From Rhizobium sp. ZPR4 (lineage in GTDB: Bacteria > Pseudomonadota > Alphaproteobacteria > Rhizobiales > Rhizobiaceae), in NCBI RefSeq assembly GCF_040215725.1, contig NZ_CP157968.1, forward strand, positions 248,001 to 312,000: 64,000 nt of DNA, in the 5' to 3' direction. Made by a program: the position numbers and the translations under genes. This document shows, piece after piece, positions 27,453 to 35,160 of the stretch (position 1 is its first letter; each line of letters starts with the position of its first letter). The notes beneath the pieces are model-generated. The model had not been told where the DNA came from. It saw only the letters and a program-made list of their open reading frames with translations, and did no database searches.

Positions 27453-27834
27453 TGATCCGATCTCTTCAGGTTAGCGTTCTTTGTCAAGCCGCCGTTGCTT
27501 GGGAAGCGATGACGAAGCTCCTCCGCATGGATGCCCGCATATATGTAAAGGATAGATGTATAATGGCAACATAATACGTCATTATTATCGATAATTGGCC
27601 TCTGCAGCCACCTCTGGAGACCAGGGGCGCCCAAATTTCGCGGATTTTCCGACCCGACCAGCCATTTTCAAACATGATCTGAAACGTCGGCAAGACGTGC
27701 TGCGGCGCATACTTGCTTGAAATGCTCTATGGCGGTGCACAAACCTGCGGGTGTATGGATGGGCAATTGATGCCTTCTCTGGCTCTTGCCGCCATTTGTT
27801 GTCCGGCAAACTCATATGCGTTCGCCACTACGAC
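27453..27834. other. Non-coding stretch upstream of the Lys/Ala-tail gene
   Basis: About 380 bases without a convincing gene. A more AT-rich part (27540-27600) includes the perfect 12-base palindrome ATTATCGATAAT at 27584-27595, roughly 130 bases upstream of the minus-strand start codon, and may hold its promoter. Short frames on both strands show no recognisable protein. Confidence 0.35.
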
Positions 27835-27868
27835 ACCGAGGGCGGAGATACCAATCTCCGCCCTCGGT
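27835..27868. terminator. Perfect 15-bp inverted repeat downstream of fdhA
   Basis: ACCGAGGGCGGAGAT, loop ACCA, ATCTCCGCCCTCGGT: a flawless 15-bp stem 48 bases beyond the fdhA stop codon. There is no T-run on either side. It may be a Rho-independent-like transcript end or an mRNA-stabilising hairpin. Confidence 0.6.
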
Positions 27869-27915
27869 CTGCATTCACTTCGGGATCACTCCGTGATCCT
27901 GTGCGTTCTTCTTCT

Positions 27916-29106
27916 CTACGCTGCCTTTGTCAGCTCGCCATGCGGATCGAGCACGAACTTCGTTGCAGCACCTTGATCGAAACTCTCATATCCTTGTGCC
28001 GCATCTTCGAGTGAAATGATCTTGGCGTTGACAATATCGGCAATCGGCAACCTGTCGTGCAGGATCGCCTGCATGAGCTGGCGATTGTACTTCAGCACCG
28101 GCGTCTGACCCGTATGGAAGGATTGCGCTTTCGCCCAGCCGAGACCAAAGCGCAGAGACAGGCTGCCTTGCTTGGCAGCACTGTCTGCGGCACCAGGATC
28201 CTCCGTCACATACAGTCCGGGAATGCCGATCGAACCAGCGGCTCGTGTAATCTCCATCATTTGATTGAGCACGATCGCGGGCTGCTCCCCGCCCGAATGA
28301 CCGCGCGCCTCGAAACCGACTGCATCGATCGCACTATCCACTTCATTGGTGCCGACGACTTCCGCGATCATATCGCCCAGACGATCGCTCTTGGAAAGAT
28401 CGATGGGCTCGAAACCGACCTTGGCTGCATGTGCAAGACGATCCTTGTTGAAGTCACCGATCATGACGACGGCGGCACCCAGGATACGAGCGGAAGCAGC
28501 AGCAGCCAGACCGACCGGCCCTGCACCTGCGACATAGACCGTAGAACCCACCCCGACGCCCGCACGAACGGCTCCGTGAAAGCCCGTCGGCAGAATGTCG
28601 GAAAGCATGGTCAGATCACGGATCTTCGCCATGGCCTTGTCTCGATCCGGGAACTTCAACAGATTGAAATCCGCATAAGGCACCATCACGTAGCGCGCCT
28701 GGCCGCCAATCCAGCCGCCCATGTCGACGTAGCCATAGGCGCCGCCGGCGCGCGACGGATTGACCGTCAGGCAGACGCCGGTGTCCTGCGACTTGCAGCA
28801 ACGGCAACGGCCGCAGGCAACGTTGAACGGAACCGAGACGATGTCGCCGACATCGAGCATCTCGACATCGATACCCTTTTCAATGATCTGTCCGGTGATC
28901 TCATGCCCGAGCACGAGGCCGGGCATCGCAGTCGTGCGACCACGAACCATGTGCTGATCGGAGCCGCAGATATTCGTGGAGATCACCTTCAGGATCACAC
29001 CATGTTCGATGCGTCTGCCGTCCGGCGCCTCCAGCTTCGGATCGTCGATATCGCGCACGTCGACCTTGCCGGGCCGCATATAGACGACGCCTCTGTTCCC
29101 AGTCAT
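27916..29106 (-). CDS. fdhA: Glutathione-independent formaldehyde dehydrogenase (zinc alcohol dehydrogenase family)
   Basis: A 396-residue zinc-dependent medium-chain dehydrogenase. Catalytic zinc motifs ICGSDQHMVRG and GLVLGHEITGQI and the structural zinc cysteines (CGRCRCCKSQDTGVC) are present, followed by the NAD-binding VYVAGAGPVGLAAAASARIL G. The GYVDMGGWIGGQARYVMVPY A segment and the length match Pseudomonas putida FdhA, which oxidises formaldehyde to formate without glutathione and carries tightly bound NAD. GGAGGAG precedes the ATG, and the start overlaps the stop of a small upstream frame (ATGA). A cobalamin riboswitch lies further upstream in the same transcript direction. Confidence 0.9.
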   Translation of the reverse strand: MTGNRGVVYMRPGKVDVRDIDDPKLEAPDGRRIEHGVILKVISTNICGSDQHMVRGRTTAMPGLVLGHEITGQIIEKGIDVEMLDVGDIVSVPFNVACGRCRCCKSQDTGVCLTVNPSRAGGAYGYVDMGGWIGGQARYVMVPYADFNLLKFPDRDKAMAKIRDLTMLSDILPTGFHGAVRAGVGVGSTVYVAGAGPVGLAAAASARILGAAVVMIGDFNKDRLAHAAKVGFEPIDLSKSDRLGDMIAEVVGTNEVDSAIDAVGFEARGHSGGEQPAIVLNQMMEITRAAGSIGIPGLYVTEDPGAADSAAKQGSLSLRFGLGWAKAQSFHTGQTPVLKYNRQLMQAILHDRLPIADIVNAKIISLEDAAQGYESFDQGAATKFVLDPHGELTKAA

Positions 29107-29321
29107 GCCATCTCCTCCTTGATTGAACGCTTGATGATTGCCCGAATGTCGGACCTCTTCGGATCGGCCCGCTCCTCAACGGGCTGAACGGCAGCAAAAT
29201 CGGTCTCGGGAGCAGCAGCTTTCGCGGCATCCCGGCCGGCGCAAGCATGACTGACAGGAAGCTGCGCGAGATTGGAACGGGGTGATCCCAGGGAACCCGC
29301 ATTCACCTCTCGATCGCCCAC
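29103..29321 (-). CDS. Possible small gene (72 codons) between riboswitch and fdhA
   Basis: A GTG-started frame of 72 codons lies in the leader and ends in a 4-base overlap with the fdhA start. Its second half reads like real protein (AAPETDFAAVQPVEERADPK then RSDIRAIIKRSIKEEMA), charged and helical, while the first 28 residues look less protein-like and the GTG has no clear ribosome binding site. It contains no membrane segment, so it is not CbtB. It could be a genuine short coupled gene, a leader peptide, or chance. Not recognised. Confidence 0.3.
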   Translation of the reverse strand: MGDREVNAGSLGSPRSNLAQLPVSHACAGRDAAKAAAPETDFAAVQPVEERADPKRSDIRAIIKRSIKEEMA

Positions 29322-29342
29322 CGCGATCAGTCAAGCCTGCCG

Positions 29343-29512
29343 TCAAGGCTGGTTTCCGGGCTTGGACCTGTCCTTTCGGACATCTCGACACCTTCCCGGC
29401 ACTTCTGCCAGTGGCATCGATCGAGATATTCGGTCCGCTACCGTTGCGGGGGCAGCACCGGCTTCTGACCGGTTTCCCAATTATCCGTCGGGCGCTTCCC
29501 GATGGCACCTTG
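29343..29512 (-). ncRNA. Cobalamin (B12) riboswitch
   Basis: Read on the minus strand, all the conserved blocks of the cobalamin aptamer occur in order: AAGGTGCC, then GGGAAACCGGT, AAGCCGGTGCTGCCCCCGCA followed by ACGG, GCCACTGG (the B12 box core), GCCGGGAAGG, and the closing AAGCCCGGAAACCAGCC. The spacing is normal. It lies about 235 bases upstream of the fdhA start on the same strand, with only the small frame in between. A short AGCCT / AGGCT stem after the aptamer may be the switching element; no T-run follows, so control of translation is more likely than attenuation. B12 would normally repress the downstream gene. Confidence 0.93.
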
Positions 29513-29678
29513 AACATGTCCAGAAGATCACGGGAGGAACCGTGTTGCGCATGAAAAAACGACATCATCGCTCTGCTGGGCGACATGAGGCGCTTTCATT
29601 CCATATGGCAAAATGACAAACCGCTGCCAGCGATCATGTCGCGGCAAGGACAGAAGCGATCACAGCACTTCACGAATC

Positions 29679-29713
29679 GAGCCTGACCGACGCTATCCAC
29701 ATCGGTCAGGCTC
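29679..29713 (-). terminator. Hairpin after the omega-aminotransferase gene
   Basis: GAGCCTGACCGA and TCGGTCAGGCTC make a perfect 12-bp stem with an 11-base loop, 9 bases beyond the aminotransferase stop codon. No T-run. Confidence 0.6.
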
Positions 29714-29721
29714 AGAGATTA

Positions 29722-31056
29722 TCAAGCTGCCCGCTTCAGCGCATCGCCAAGCACGGAGACGATCGTTTCGATCTCAGCCCGCTCGATGATGAGTGGCGGA
29801 GAGAGCGCGATGATATCGCCGGTTACGCGGATCAACAGGCCCTTCTGGAAGCAATCGACAAAGACGTCGTAGGCGCGCGTGCCGGGAGCACCATCACGCG
29901 AGGCGAGTTCGACGGCGCCGACGAGACCGAGATTGCGGATATCGACCACATGCGGCAGACCCTTCAGCGAATGCAGGGCGTTCTGCCAGTCCTCGGCAAG
30001 CTCGGCTGCACGCGTCAGCAGGCCTTCTTCCTCGTAGATTTCCATGGTCGCGAGTCCGGCGGCGCAAGCGACCGGATGGCCGGAATAGGTATAGCCGTGG
30101 AAGAGCTCGATCTGGTTTTCCGGGCCGGTCATCAGGCCATCATAGACCTTGCGGCTGGCAAAGACGGCGCCCATCGGTATCGTGCCGTTGGTGATGCCTT
30201 TTGCTGTCGTGACGAGATCGGGGACCACGCCGAAATACTCGGTCGCAAACGGGGTGCCGAGGCGGCCGAAACCGGTGATCACTTCATCAAAAATCAGCAG
30301 GATGCCATATTTGTCGGCGATGGCGCGCAGCCGCTCCAGATAGCCCTTCGGCGGCAGGATGACGCCGGCGGAACCGGACATCGGCTCGACGATGACGGCT
30401 GCGATCGTTTCAGCCCCGTGCAGCGCGACCAGCCGTTCCAGATCTTCAGCAAGCTCGATGCCATGGGCCGGAAGGCCCTTGCTGAAGGCGTTGCGCTCGA
30501 TATCAAGCGTATGACGCATGTGATCGGCAGGAATCTGCGGAAAAACGCGGCGGTTGTTGACGAGACCGCCGACTGAAATTCCGCCGAAACCGACGCCATG
30601 ATAACCCTTCTCGCGGCCGATGATGCGAGTGCGCGTGCCCTGCCCGATCGCGCGTTGATAAGCGATGGCGATCTTGAGCGCGGTGTCGACGGATTCAGAA
30701 CCGGAGCCCGTGAAGAACACACGGTCGAGCCCAGCCTCAGGCCCACCCGGCGCGTGCGCGGCGAGCTTTGCGGCGAAATCGAAGGCAATGGGATGTCCCA
30801 TCTGGAAGGTCGGGGCGAAATCCATGGTCGACAACTGCCGCTCGACCGCCTGTGCGATCTTCTTGCGGCCGTGGCCGGCGTTGACGCACCAGAGGCCCGC
30901 CGTCCCGTCGAGCACCTTGTTGCCGTCGACATCGGTATAATACATGCCATCAGCGGCGGCGAGCAGCCTCGGGGCGGCCTTGAACTGCCGGTTTGCTGTG
31001 AACGGCATCCAGAAATTGTCGAGAACAGGGGTGTTGGGATGGGTGATCTTGTCCAT
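29722..31056 (-). CDS. Class III omega-amino acid : pyruvate aminotransferase
   Basis: A 444-residue PLP enzyme of aminotransferase class III. The N-terminus (LDNFWMPFTANRQFKAAPRL) is that of beta-alanine/omega-amino-acid:pyruvate aminotransferases. The PLP site is LLIFDEVITGFGRLG with the Schiff-base lysine in TTAKGITNG. GSGSESVDTALKIA is the phosphate-binding turn. The start was set at 31056 because GGAGG lies 6 bases upstream; the frame runs open to 31245 into the regulator gene. It moves amino groups from beta-alanine, GABA, putrescine or similar amines to pyruvate. Divergent from an XRE-cupin regulator, which likely controls it. Confidence 0.9.
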   Translation of the reverse strand: MDKITHPNTPVLDNFWMPFTANRQFKAAPRLLAAADGMYYTDVDGNKVLDGTAGLWCVNAGHGRKKIAQAVERQLSTMDFAPTFQMGHPIAFDFAAKLAAHAPGGPEAGLDRVFFTGSGSESVDTALKIAIAYQRAIGQGTRTRIIGREKGYHGVGFGGISVGGLVNNRRVFPQIPADHMRHTLDIERNAFSKGLPAHGIELAEDLERLVALHGAETIAAVIVEPMSGSAGVILPPKGYLERLRAIADKYGILLIFDEVITGFGRLGTPFATEYFGVVPDLVTTAKGITNGTIPMGAVFASRKVYDGLMTGPENQIELFHGYTYSGHPVACAAGLATMEIYEEEGLLTRAAELAEDWQNALHSLKGLPHVVDIRNLGLVGAVELASRDGAPGTRAYDVFVDCFQKGLLIRVTGDIIALSPPLIIERAEIETIVSVLGDALKRAA

Positions 31057-31157
31057 TATCGCCTCCATTGCGCTGCTTCTGACATCAGCGATTTTCCTGG
31101 TCCGAACAAGTCCTTTTCTCCCTGAATTTAAGCCATTGATTTTGCTTATTTCACATG

Positions 31158-31183
31158 AGATGTTTTCGATATTTCGAACATCT
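31158..31183. promoter_or_regulatory. Candidate operator between aminotransferase and XRE genes
   Basis: AGATGTT and AACATCT are perfect 7-bp arms around a 12-base centre that is itself partly symmetric (TTCGA ... TTCGAA). It lies 17 bases before the XRE start and about 100 before the aminotransferase start. Confidence 0.55.
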
Positions 31184-31199
31184 GAAACTCGAGACCGCA

Positions 31200-31748
31200 A
31201 TGTCCGTCGATATCGGCAATCGCCTGCGTCATCTGCGCCTGGCACGCAACCTCTCCCAACGTGAACTCGCCAAGCGGGCGGGCGTCACCAATTCGACGAT
31301 CTCGCTGATCGAATCCAATTCGGCCAATCCATCCGTCGGCGCGCTGAAACGCATTCTCGACGGCATCCCGATCGGCCTTGCCGAATTCTTCGCTTTCGAA
31401 CCGGAAGCGCCGAAAAAGGCCTTCTATGCGGCCGAGGAACTGGTCGAGATCGGCAAGGGGCCGATTTCCTATCGCCAGATCGGCGAAAACCTCTTCGGCC
31501 GCAGCCTTCAGATCCTGAAGGAGTGCTATCAGCCAGGCGCCGATACCGGCAAGGTGCCGCTGGTGCATGAGGGAGAGGAAGGCGGCATCGTCCTCTCCGG
31601 CCGCCTGGAGGTGACAGTGGACGACGAACGCCGCATTCTCGGCCCAGGCGACGCCTACTACTTCGAAAGCCGTCGCCCGCATCGCTTCCGCTGCGTCGGG
31701 CCATATCCCTGCGAGGTCATCAGCGCTTGCACGCCGCCGAGCTTTTAG
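31200..31748 (+). CDS. XRE-family regulator with C-terminal cupin domain
   Basis: A 182-residue protein: XRE helix-turn-helix at residues 5-60 (RLRHLRLARNLSQRELAKRA GVTNSTISLIESNSANPS) and a cupin domain at 110-175 (VHEGEEGGIVLSGRLEVTV, LGPGDAYYFESRRPHRFRC). This is the PuuR-like architecture that controls polyamine and amino-acid catabolism. The start at 31200 leaves the HTH intact; the frame reaches back to 31155 over the dyad. Divergent from the omega-aminotransferase, its probable target. Confidence 0.9.
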   Translation: MSVDIGNRLRHLRLARNLSQRELAKRAGVTNSTISLIESNSANPSVGALKRILDGIPIGLAEFFAFEPEAPKKAFYAAEELVEIGKGPISYRQIGENLFGRSLQILKECYQPGADTGKVPLVHEGEEGGIVLSGRLEVTVDDERRILGPGDAYYFESRRPHRFRCVGPYPCEVISACTPPSF

Positions 31749-31889
31749 TGAGCGAAAAGCCGGCTACGGCCGATCATTCGCGATCGACCGCGGGAAGAGA
31801 CGCAGATGTCGAGGTCGAGCATCTCGTGCGAAACCGGGAGGCGAAACCGGAGGGCCTGCTCGGGCACGCCGCATCAGTTTTGCCCGGTG

Positions 31890-32690
31890 TTACGTCAACC
31901 AGGTACCCTGAAACGCCGGTTCAACAGGCCCTGTCAGCAATACGCCACCGGCACCATTCCATGCCACCTTCAAGAGGCCGCCATCACATTCGACCTCCAC
32001 GAAATTGCTCAAGAGGCCACGCCGGATTCCGTTGACCACGCCACCGCAGGTACACGACCCCGAGCCGGGCGAAATGCCGCCGCCGCGCTCCCATATTCGA
32101 AGCCGAATCCGTGTGGAATCTATCACCTGCACGAAGTGAACGTTGGTTCCTAGCGGAAAGAGAGGATGCCTCTCCACCGCCGCACCGCGCTCTTCGATGC
32201 GAACCGCCTCCACGTCTTCAACAAAGAAGGTGCAATGTGGATTCCCCATACTGCAAGCGGCTGGACTGCCATCCAGCGGCAGCCGGAGGGTGTCAATCTC
32301 CTCTGTAAGCGGGACGTCCGTCCAATGAAGAAGAGGCTCGCCCATATCGACCGATATCAAGCCATCTTCCGCCTGAGCACAGGTCAGGAGCCCCCGCTCG
32401 GTTCTCAACACAACTCTGGAAGAGCGCGCTTCCCGCATCAGCTTCCATGCAGCCCCGCGCGTGGCGCTGCCGCAAGCATCCAGCGTCGAGCCGTCGGGAT
32501 TCCAGAAGGCAAGGCGGGCGGCCGCATCCGCACAATCGGTCATGACCGCTAGCTGATTGAATCCTATTCCACGATTGCGATTGCCGAGACGCCGGACGAT
32601 CTCTTCATCGATGAACGGCGCTTGTCCACGGCAATCGACAATGATGAAGTCATCTCCATTGGCATGCATTTTCTCAAAGGTGAATGACAT
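31890..32690 (-). CDS. DapF-fold epimerase-like protein with Cys-to-Ser active site change
   Basis: A 266-residue protein with the two-domain diaminopimelate epimerase fold: EKMHANGDDFIIVDCR, RNRGIGFNQL, FWNPDGSTLDACGSATRG, SVDMGEP, SMGNPHCTFFV, HPLFPLGTNVHFVQV and RIWERGGGISPGSGSCTCGG. The first catalytic cysteine is kept (C73). At the place of the second (C217 of DapF, in A-C-G-T-G) the sequence has serine (S210), and the preceding G-E-T is G-I-S. The usual G-A-D-Q is G-F-N-Q. It is therefore probably not the lysine-pathway enzyme but a relative acting on another amino acid, as an epimerase, isomerase or dehydratase. It closes a likely operon with two flavin monooxygenases and a GNAT protein. 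Confidence 0.82.
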   Translation of the reverse strand: MSFTFEKMHANGDDFIIVDCRGQAPFIDEEIVRRLGNRNRGIGFNQLAVMTDCADAAARLAFWNPDGSTLDACGSATRGAAWKLMREARSSRVVLRTERGLLTCAQAEDGLISVDMGEPLLHWTDVPLTEEIDTLRLPLDGSPAACSMGNPHCTFFVEDVEAVRIEERGAAVERHPLFPLGTNVHFVQVIDSTRIRLRIWERGGGISPGSGSCTCGGVVNGIRRGLLSNFVEVECDGGLLKVAWNGAGGVLLTGPVEPAFQGTWLT

Positions 32691-32729
32691 CAGTCGGCCG
32701 ATTTCGAAATATTGAGCTGGTAGAGCCTA

Positions 32730-34046
32730 TCACGCGGTCTGGGAAAGATGCCGCAGCGACCGGCTTTCTTCCGTCGGATCCGGCAGGCCAAGATTGGAGC
32801 GAAGGGCCGCATCGGCATATTCCCTGCGATAGACACCGCGCTCCTGCAAAACCGGCACGACCTTATCGACGAATTCGTCAAAACCGCCGGGCGTCAGGTG
32901 CGGCGCAAAGACGAAGCCGTCCGCAGCGTCGGCTTGCACATAGCGATTGATCTCGTCGGCGATGCTTTCCGGCGTTCCGACGAACTGCTTTCGAGCGGTA
33001 ACACGGATGGCAAGTTCGCGGATGCTAAGGCGATCCCGCTCGGCAATCTCGCGCCATGACCGCGCCGTATCCAGCCGCCGTTTGATATCCTGATTGCTGG
33101 CGCGGCCTTGAACCAGGCTCTCTCCGGAAACATCCGGATCGATATCCGGTAGCGGCCCATCCGGATCGTAGCTTGAGAGATCCCTGTTCCAAACCTGTTC
33201 GAGAAACACGATCGCACTCTTTGGACTGACCTGTTGCAGGCGTATCGCTTTCTGCTTCTCGTCTGCATCCTCCTGTGTGTCACCTATAACGAAATTGGCC
33301 CCAGGCAGGATTTTCAAAGCGTCATGGCTGCGATCATATTTCGCCAAACGCTTCTTTACATCTGCATAGAAGGCTTGCCCAGCCTCAAGCGAGCCATGGC
33401 GGGAGTAGATCAGGTCGGCATGGCGAGCCGCAAACTCTCTTCCCTCATCGGAATCTCCAGCCTGAGCAATGACAGGAGCGCCTTGTGGCGACCGCTCAAG
33501 TCCGGACCGCCCGACGATATCGAAATATCTCGACCGGATCGAAAACTCCCCGCCGCCCCATATGCTTTGCGCGGCTTCGATGAACGCGCGGGCGCGTTCG
33601 TAGCGCTGCTCATGGGGAAGGTGGTCCGCGCGACGAAAATTCGCGCCGGTAAAAGCGTCGGGTGAAGTGACGACATTCCAGCCGGCGCGTCCGCCCGACA
33701 GGATATCCAGCGTCGCCAATTGTCGGGCCAATACATACGGCTCATTGAAGGTGGTCGTCAGCGTGCCGATCAGGCCGACATGTTCGGTAATCGAGGCAAG
33801 CGCGGTCAGAATGGCAAGCGTATTCGGGCGGCCTGCAACATCCAGCTCGTGAAAGCGCCCCTTCTGCTCGCGGATGCGCAAGCCTTCCGCCAGAAATATG
33901 AAGTCGAACTTTCCTCGCTCGACCGTTTCGGCAAAATGGCGGAAGGACGAAAACTCGATCTGACTTCCTGCAGCCGGATCGCTCCAGACTGTGAAGTTAT
34001 TGACGCCGGGAAATTGGGCTCCAAGAATTACCTGCTTCTTCGTCAT
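32730..34046 (-). CDS. LLM-class flavin-dependent monooxygenase (NtaA/SnaA/DszA family)
   Basis: A 438-residue luciferase-like barrel of the NtaA/SnaA/DszA/SoxA group: FRHFAETVERGKFDFIFLAE GL, LAILTALASITEHVGLIGTL TTTFNEPYVLARQLATLDIL SGGRAGWNVVTS and the APVIAQAGDSDEGREFAARH A site. These enzymes use FMNH2 from a partner reductase to attack C-N or C-S bonds (nitrilotriacetate, dibenzothiophene sulfone, N-acetyl-S-substituted cysteines). It starts 18 bases after the previous monooxygenase gene and runs into the DapF-like gene after 39 bases. No reductase gene is visible. Confidence 0.9.
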   Translation of the reverse strand: MTKKQVILGAQFPGVNNFTVWSDPAAGSQIEFSSFRHFAETVERGKFDFIFLAEGLRIREQKGRFHELDVAGRPNTLAILTALASITEHVGLIGTLTTTFNEPYVLARQLATLDILSGGRAGWNVVTSPDAFTGANFRRADHLPHEQRYERARAFIEAAQSIWGGGEFSIRSRYFDIVGRSGLERSPQGAPVIAQAGDSDEGREFAARHADLIYSRHGSLEAGQAFYADVKKRLAKYDRSHDALKILPGANFVIGDTQEDADEKQKAIRLQQVSPKSAIVFLEQVWNRDLSSYDPDGPLPDIDPDVSGESLVQGRASNQDIKRRLDTARSWREIAERDRLSIRELAIRVTARKQFVGTPESIADEINRYVQADAADGFVFAPHLTPGGFDEFVDKVVPVLQERGVYRREYADAALRSNLGLPDPTEESRSLRHLSQTA

Positions 34047-34064
34047 GGGGCTCTCCTTGGAAAT

Positions 34065-35069
34065 TCAGGCTGCATCGGTATAGCGATTGCCGGCTGCCGG
34101 CAGGCCAAATCGACCTCTCAACGGACCCGTAGCGACCGGGCCAACAGACGAGCGGCTCCTCAGCGCCGGAATAAGCTCGTCGATCACATATGCCGCCTGC
34201 GCCGCCGGATCGCTGAGAACGAGGCGAATACCGGCGATATCCGACCCGGCGAACTCGCCAAGTTGCGCCACATAGTCGTCGACCGATTTCGGCGCGGCAT
34301 CGATGACGACGTCGGCGATGAATGCCCGCGCCCTAGTCTCGTCCGCAGAGCGGATAGTTGCGACGACAGTGGCAATGTCGGGGCTATCCGGATGGAGGAA
34401 GACGACATCGGCAGCCGAGGCGAGGGACGGATCATCCCCGTGACGATAAGCTGCCGCGACCACTGGCTGCCCCTGAGGCGGGCGCGGCGTGATCGAAGGA
34501 CCGAGAACTTGAAAGCCGCTGCCTTTGAAATTGATGTAATGCAGCTTCGAGCCATCCAGAAAACGCTGGCTTTCCCTGTCTCGAATGATCGCTCCATCTT
34601 CCCAGCTGTCCCATAAGCCACGAACGACATCGACAACATCAAGCCCATCCTGACGCAAGGCCGAACCCTCCGTTACAGGAAAGCCATTGAGGGCACCGAT
34701 GGCTTGCCGGGCATGCACGGCTCTCAACCCATCATATTGCTGAACCAGGAAACCCGCCCGGCCCTCGCTCACGAAATCCAGCGTCGCGATGGCGGTCGAA
34801 ACATGAAACGGCTCGAGGAAATTGGCTGCCGCGCCGGGGATGATTCCGATATTGCTGCTGCCCGCTGCGAGCCAATTGGCGAGTAGCACGGCATCCAGCC
34901 CGTCACCGTCGGGACGGGCAAAACCATCTTCCAGCGTCACGAAATCAACAACCGTGTCGAAACGCGCGACAAACGCCCGCCAGAAATTTTTCTGAACATC
35001 GCGCGGAGTGCGGGATTGCGCAGCAACATCTAACCCGATGCCGACCCTGAGGCCATTTGGATGCGTCAT
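34065..35069 (-). CDS. Second LLM-class flavin-dependent oxidoreductase
   Basis: A 334-residue luciferase-like protein, shorter than its neighbour, with VGIGLDVAAQSRTPRDVQ, ANWLAAGSSNIGIIPGAAAN and LDFVSEGRAGFLVQQYDGLR and the C-terminal RSSVGPVATGPLRGRFGL. The start at 35069 has AGGA 7 bases upstream; the frame reaches back to 35198 into the GNAT gene. Likely a partner or a second step in the same pathway as the larger monooxygenase. Substrate unknown. Confidence 0.85.
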   Translation of the reverse strand: MTHPNGLRVGIGLDVAAQSRTPRDVQKNFWRAFVARFDTVVDFVTLEDGFARPDGDGLDAVLLANWLAAGSSNIGIIPGAAANFLEPFHVSTAIATLDFVSEGRAGFLVQQYDGLRAVHARQAIGALNGFPVTEGSALRQDGLDVVDVVRGLWDSWEDGAIIRDRESQRFLDGSKLHYINFKGSGFQVLGPSITPRPPQGQPVVAAAYRHGDDPSLASAADVVFLHPDSPDIATVVATIRSADETRARAFIADVVIDAAPKSVDDYVAQLGEFAGSDIAGIRLVLSDPAAQAAYVIDELIPALRSRSSVGPVATGPLRGRFGLPAAGNRYTDAA

Positions 35070-35160
35070 GTGAAATCCTGTTTCGTGATGATTATGAACC
35101 CCGAAGGCGGCCCCCGTTGCTTCCCAGGGTTTGCCGATCGCCATCGGAGGTGCCATGCCG

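Noticed and set aside
29103..29321. Small frame after the B12 riboswitch being the cobalt transporter subunit CbtB
   Set aside because: It has no membrane helix and no His-rich cobalt motif.
31890..32690. Calling the DapF-like gene the lysine-pathway dapF
   Set aside because: The second catalytic cysteine is missing, substrate-loop residues differ, and the gene sits in a flavin monooxygenase operon rather than a housekeeping context.
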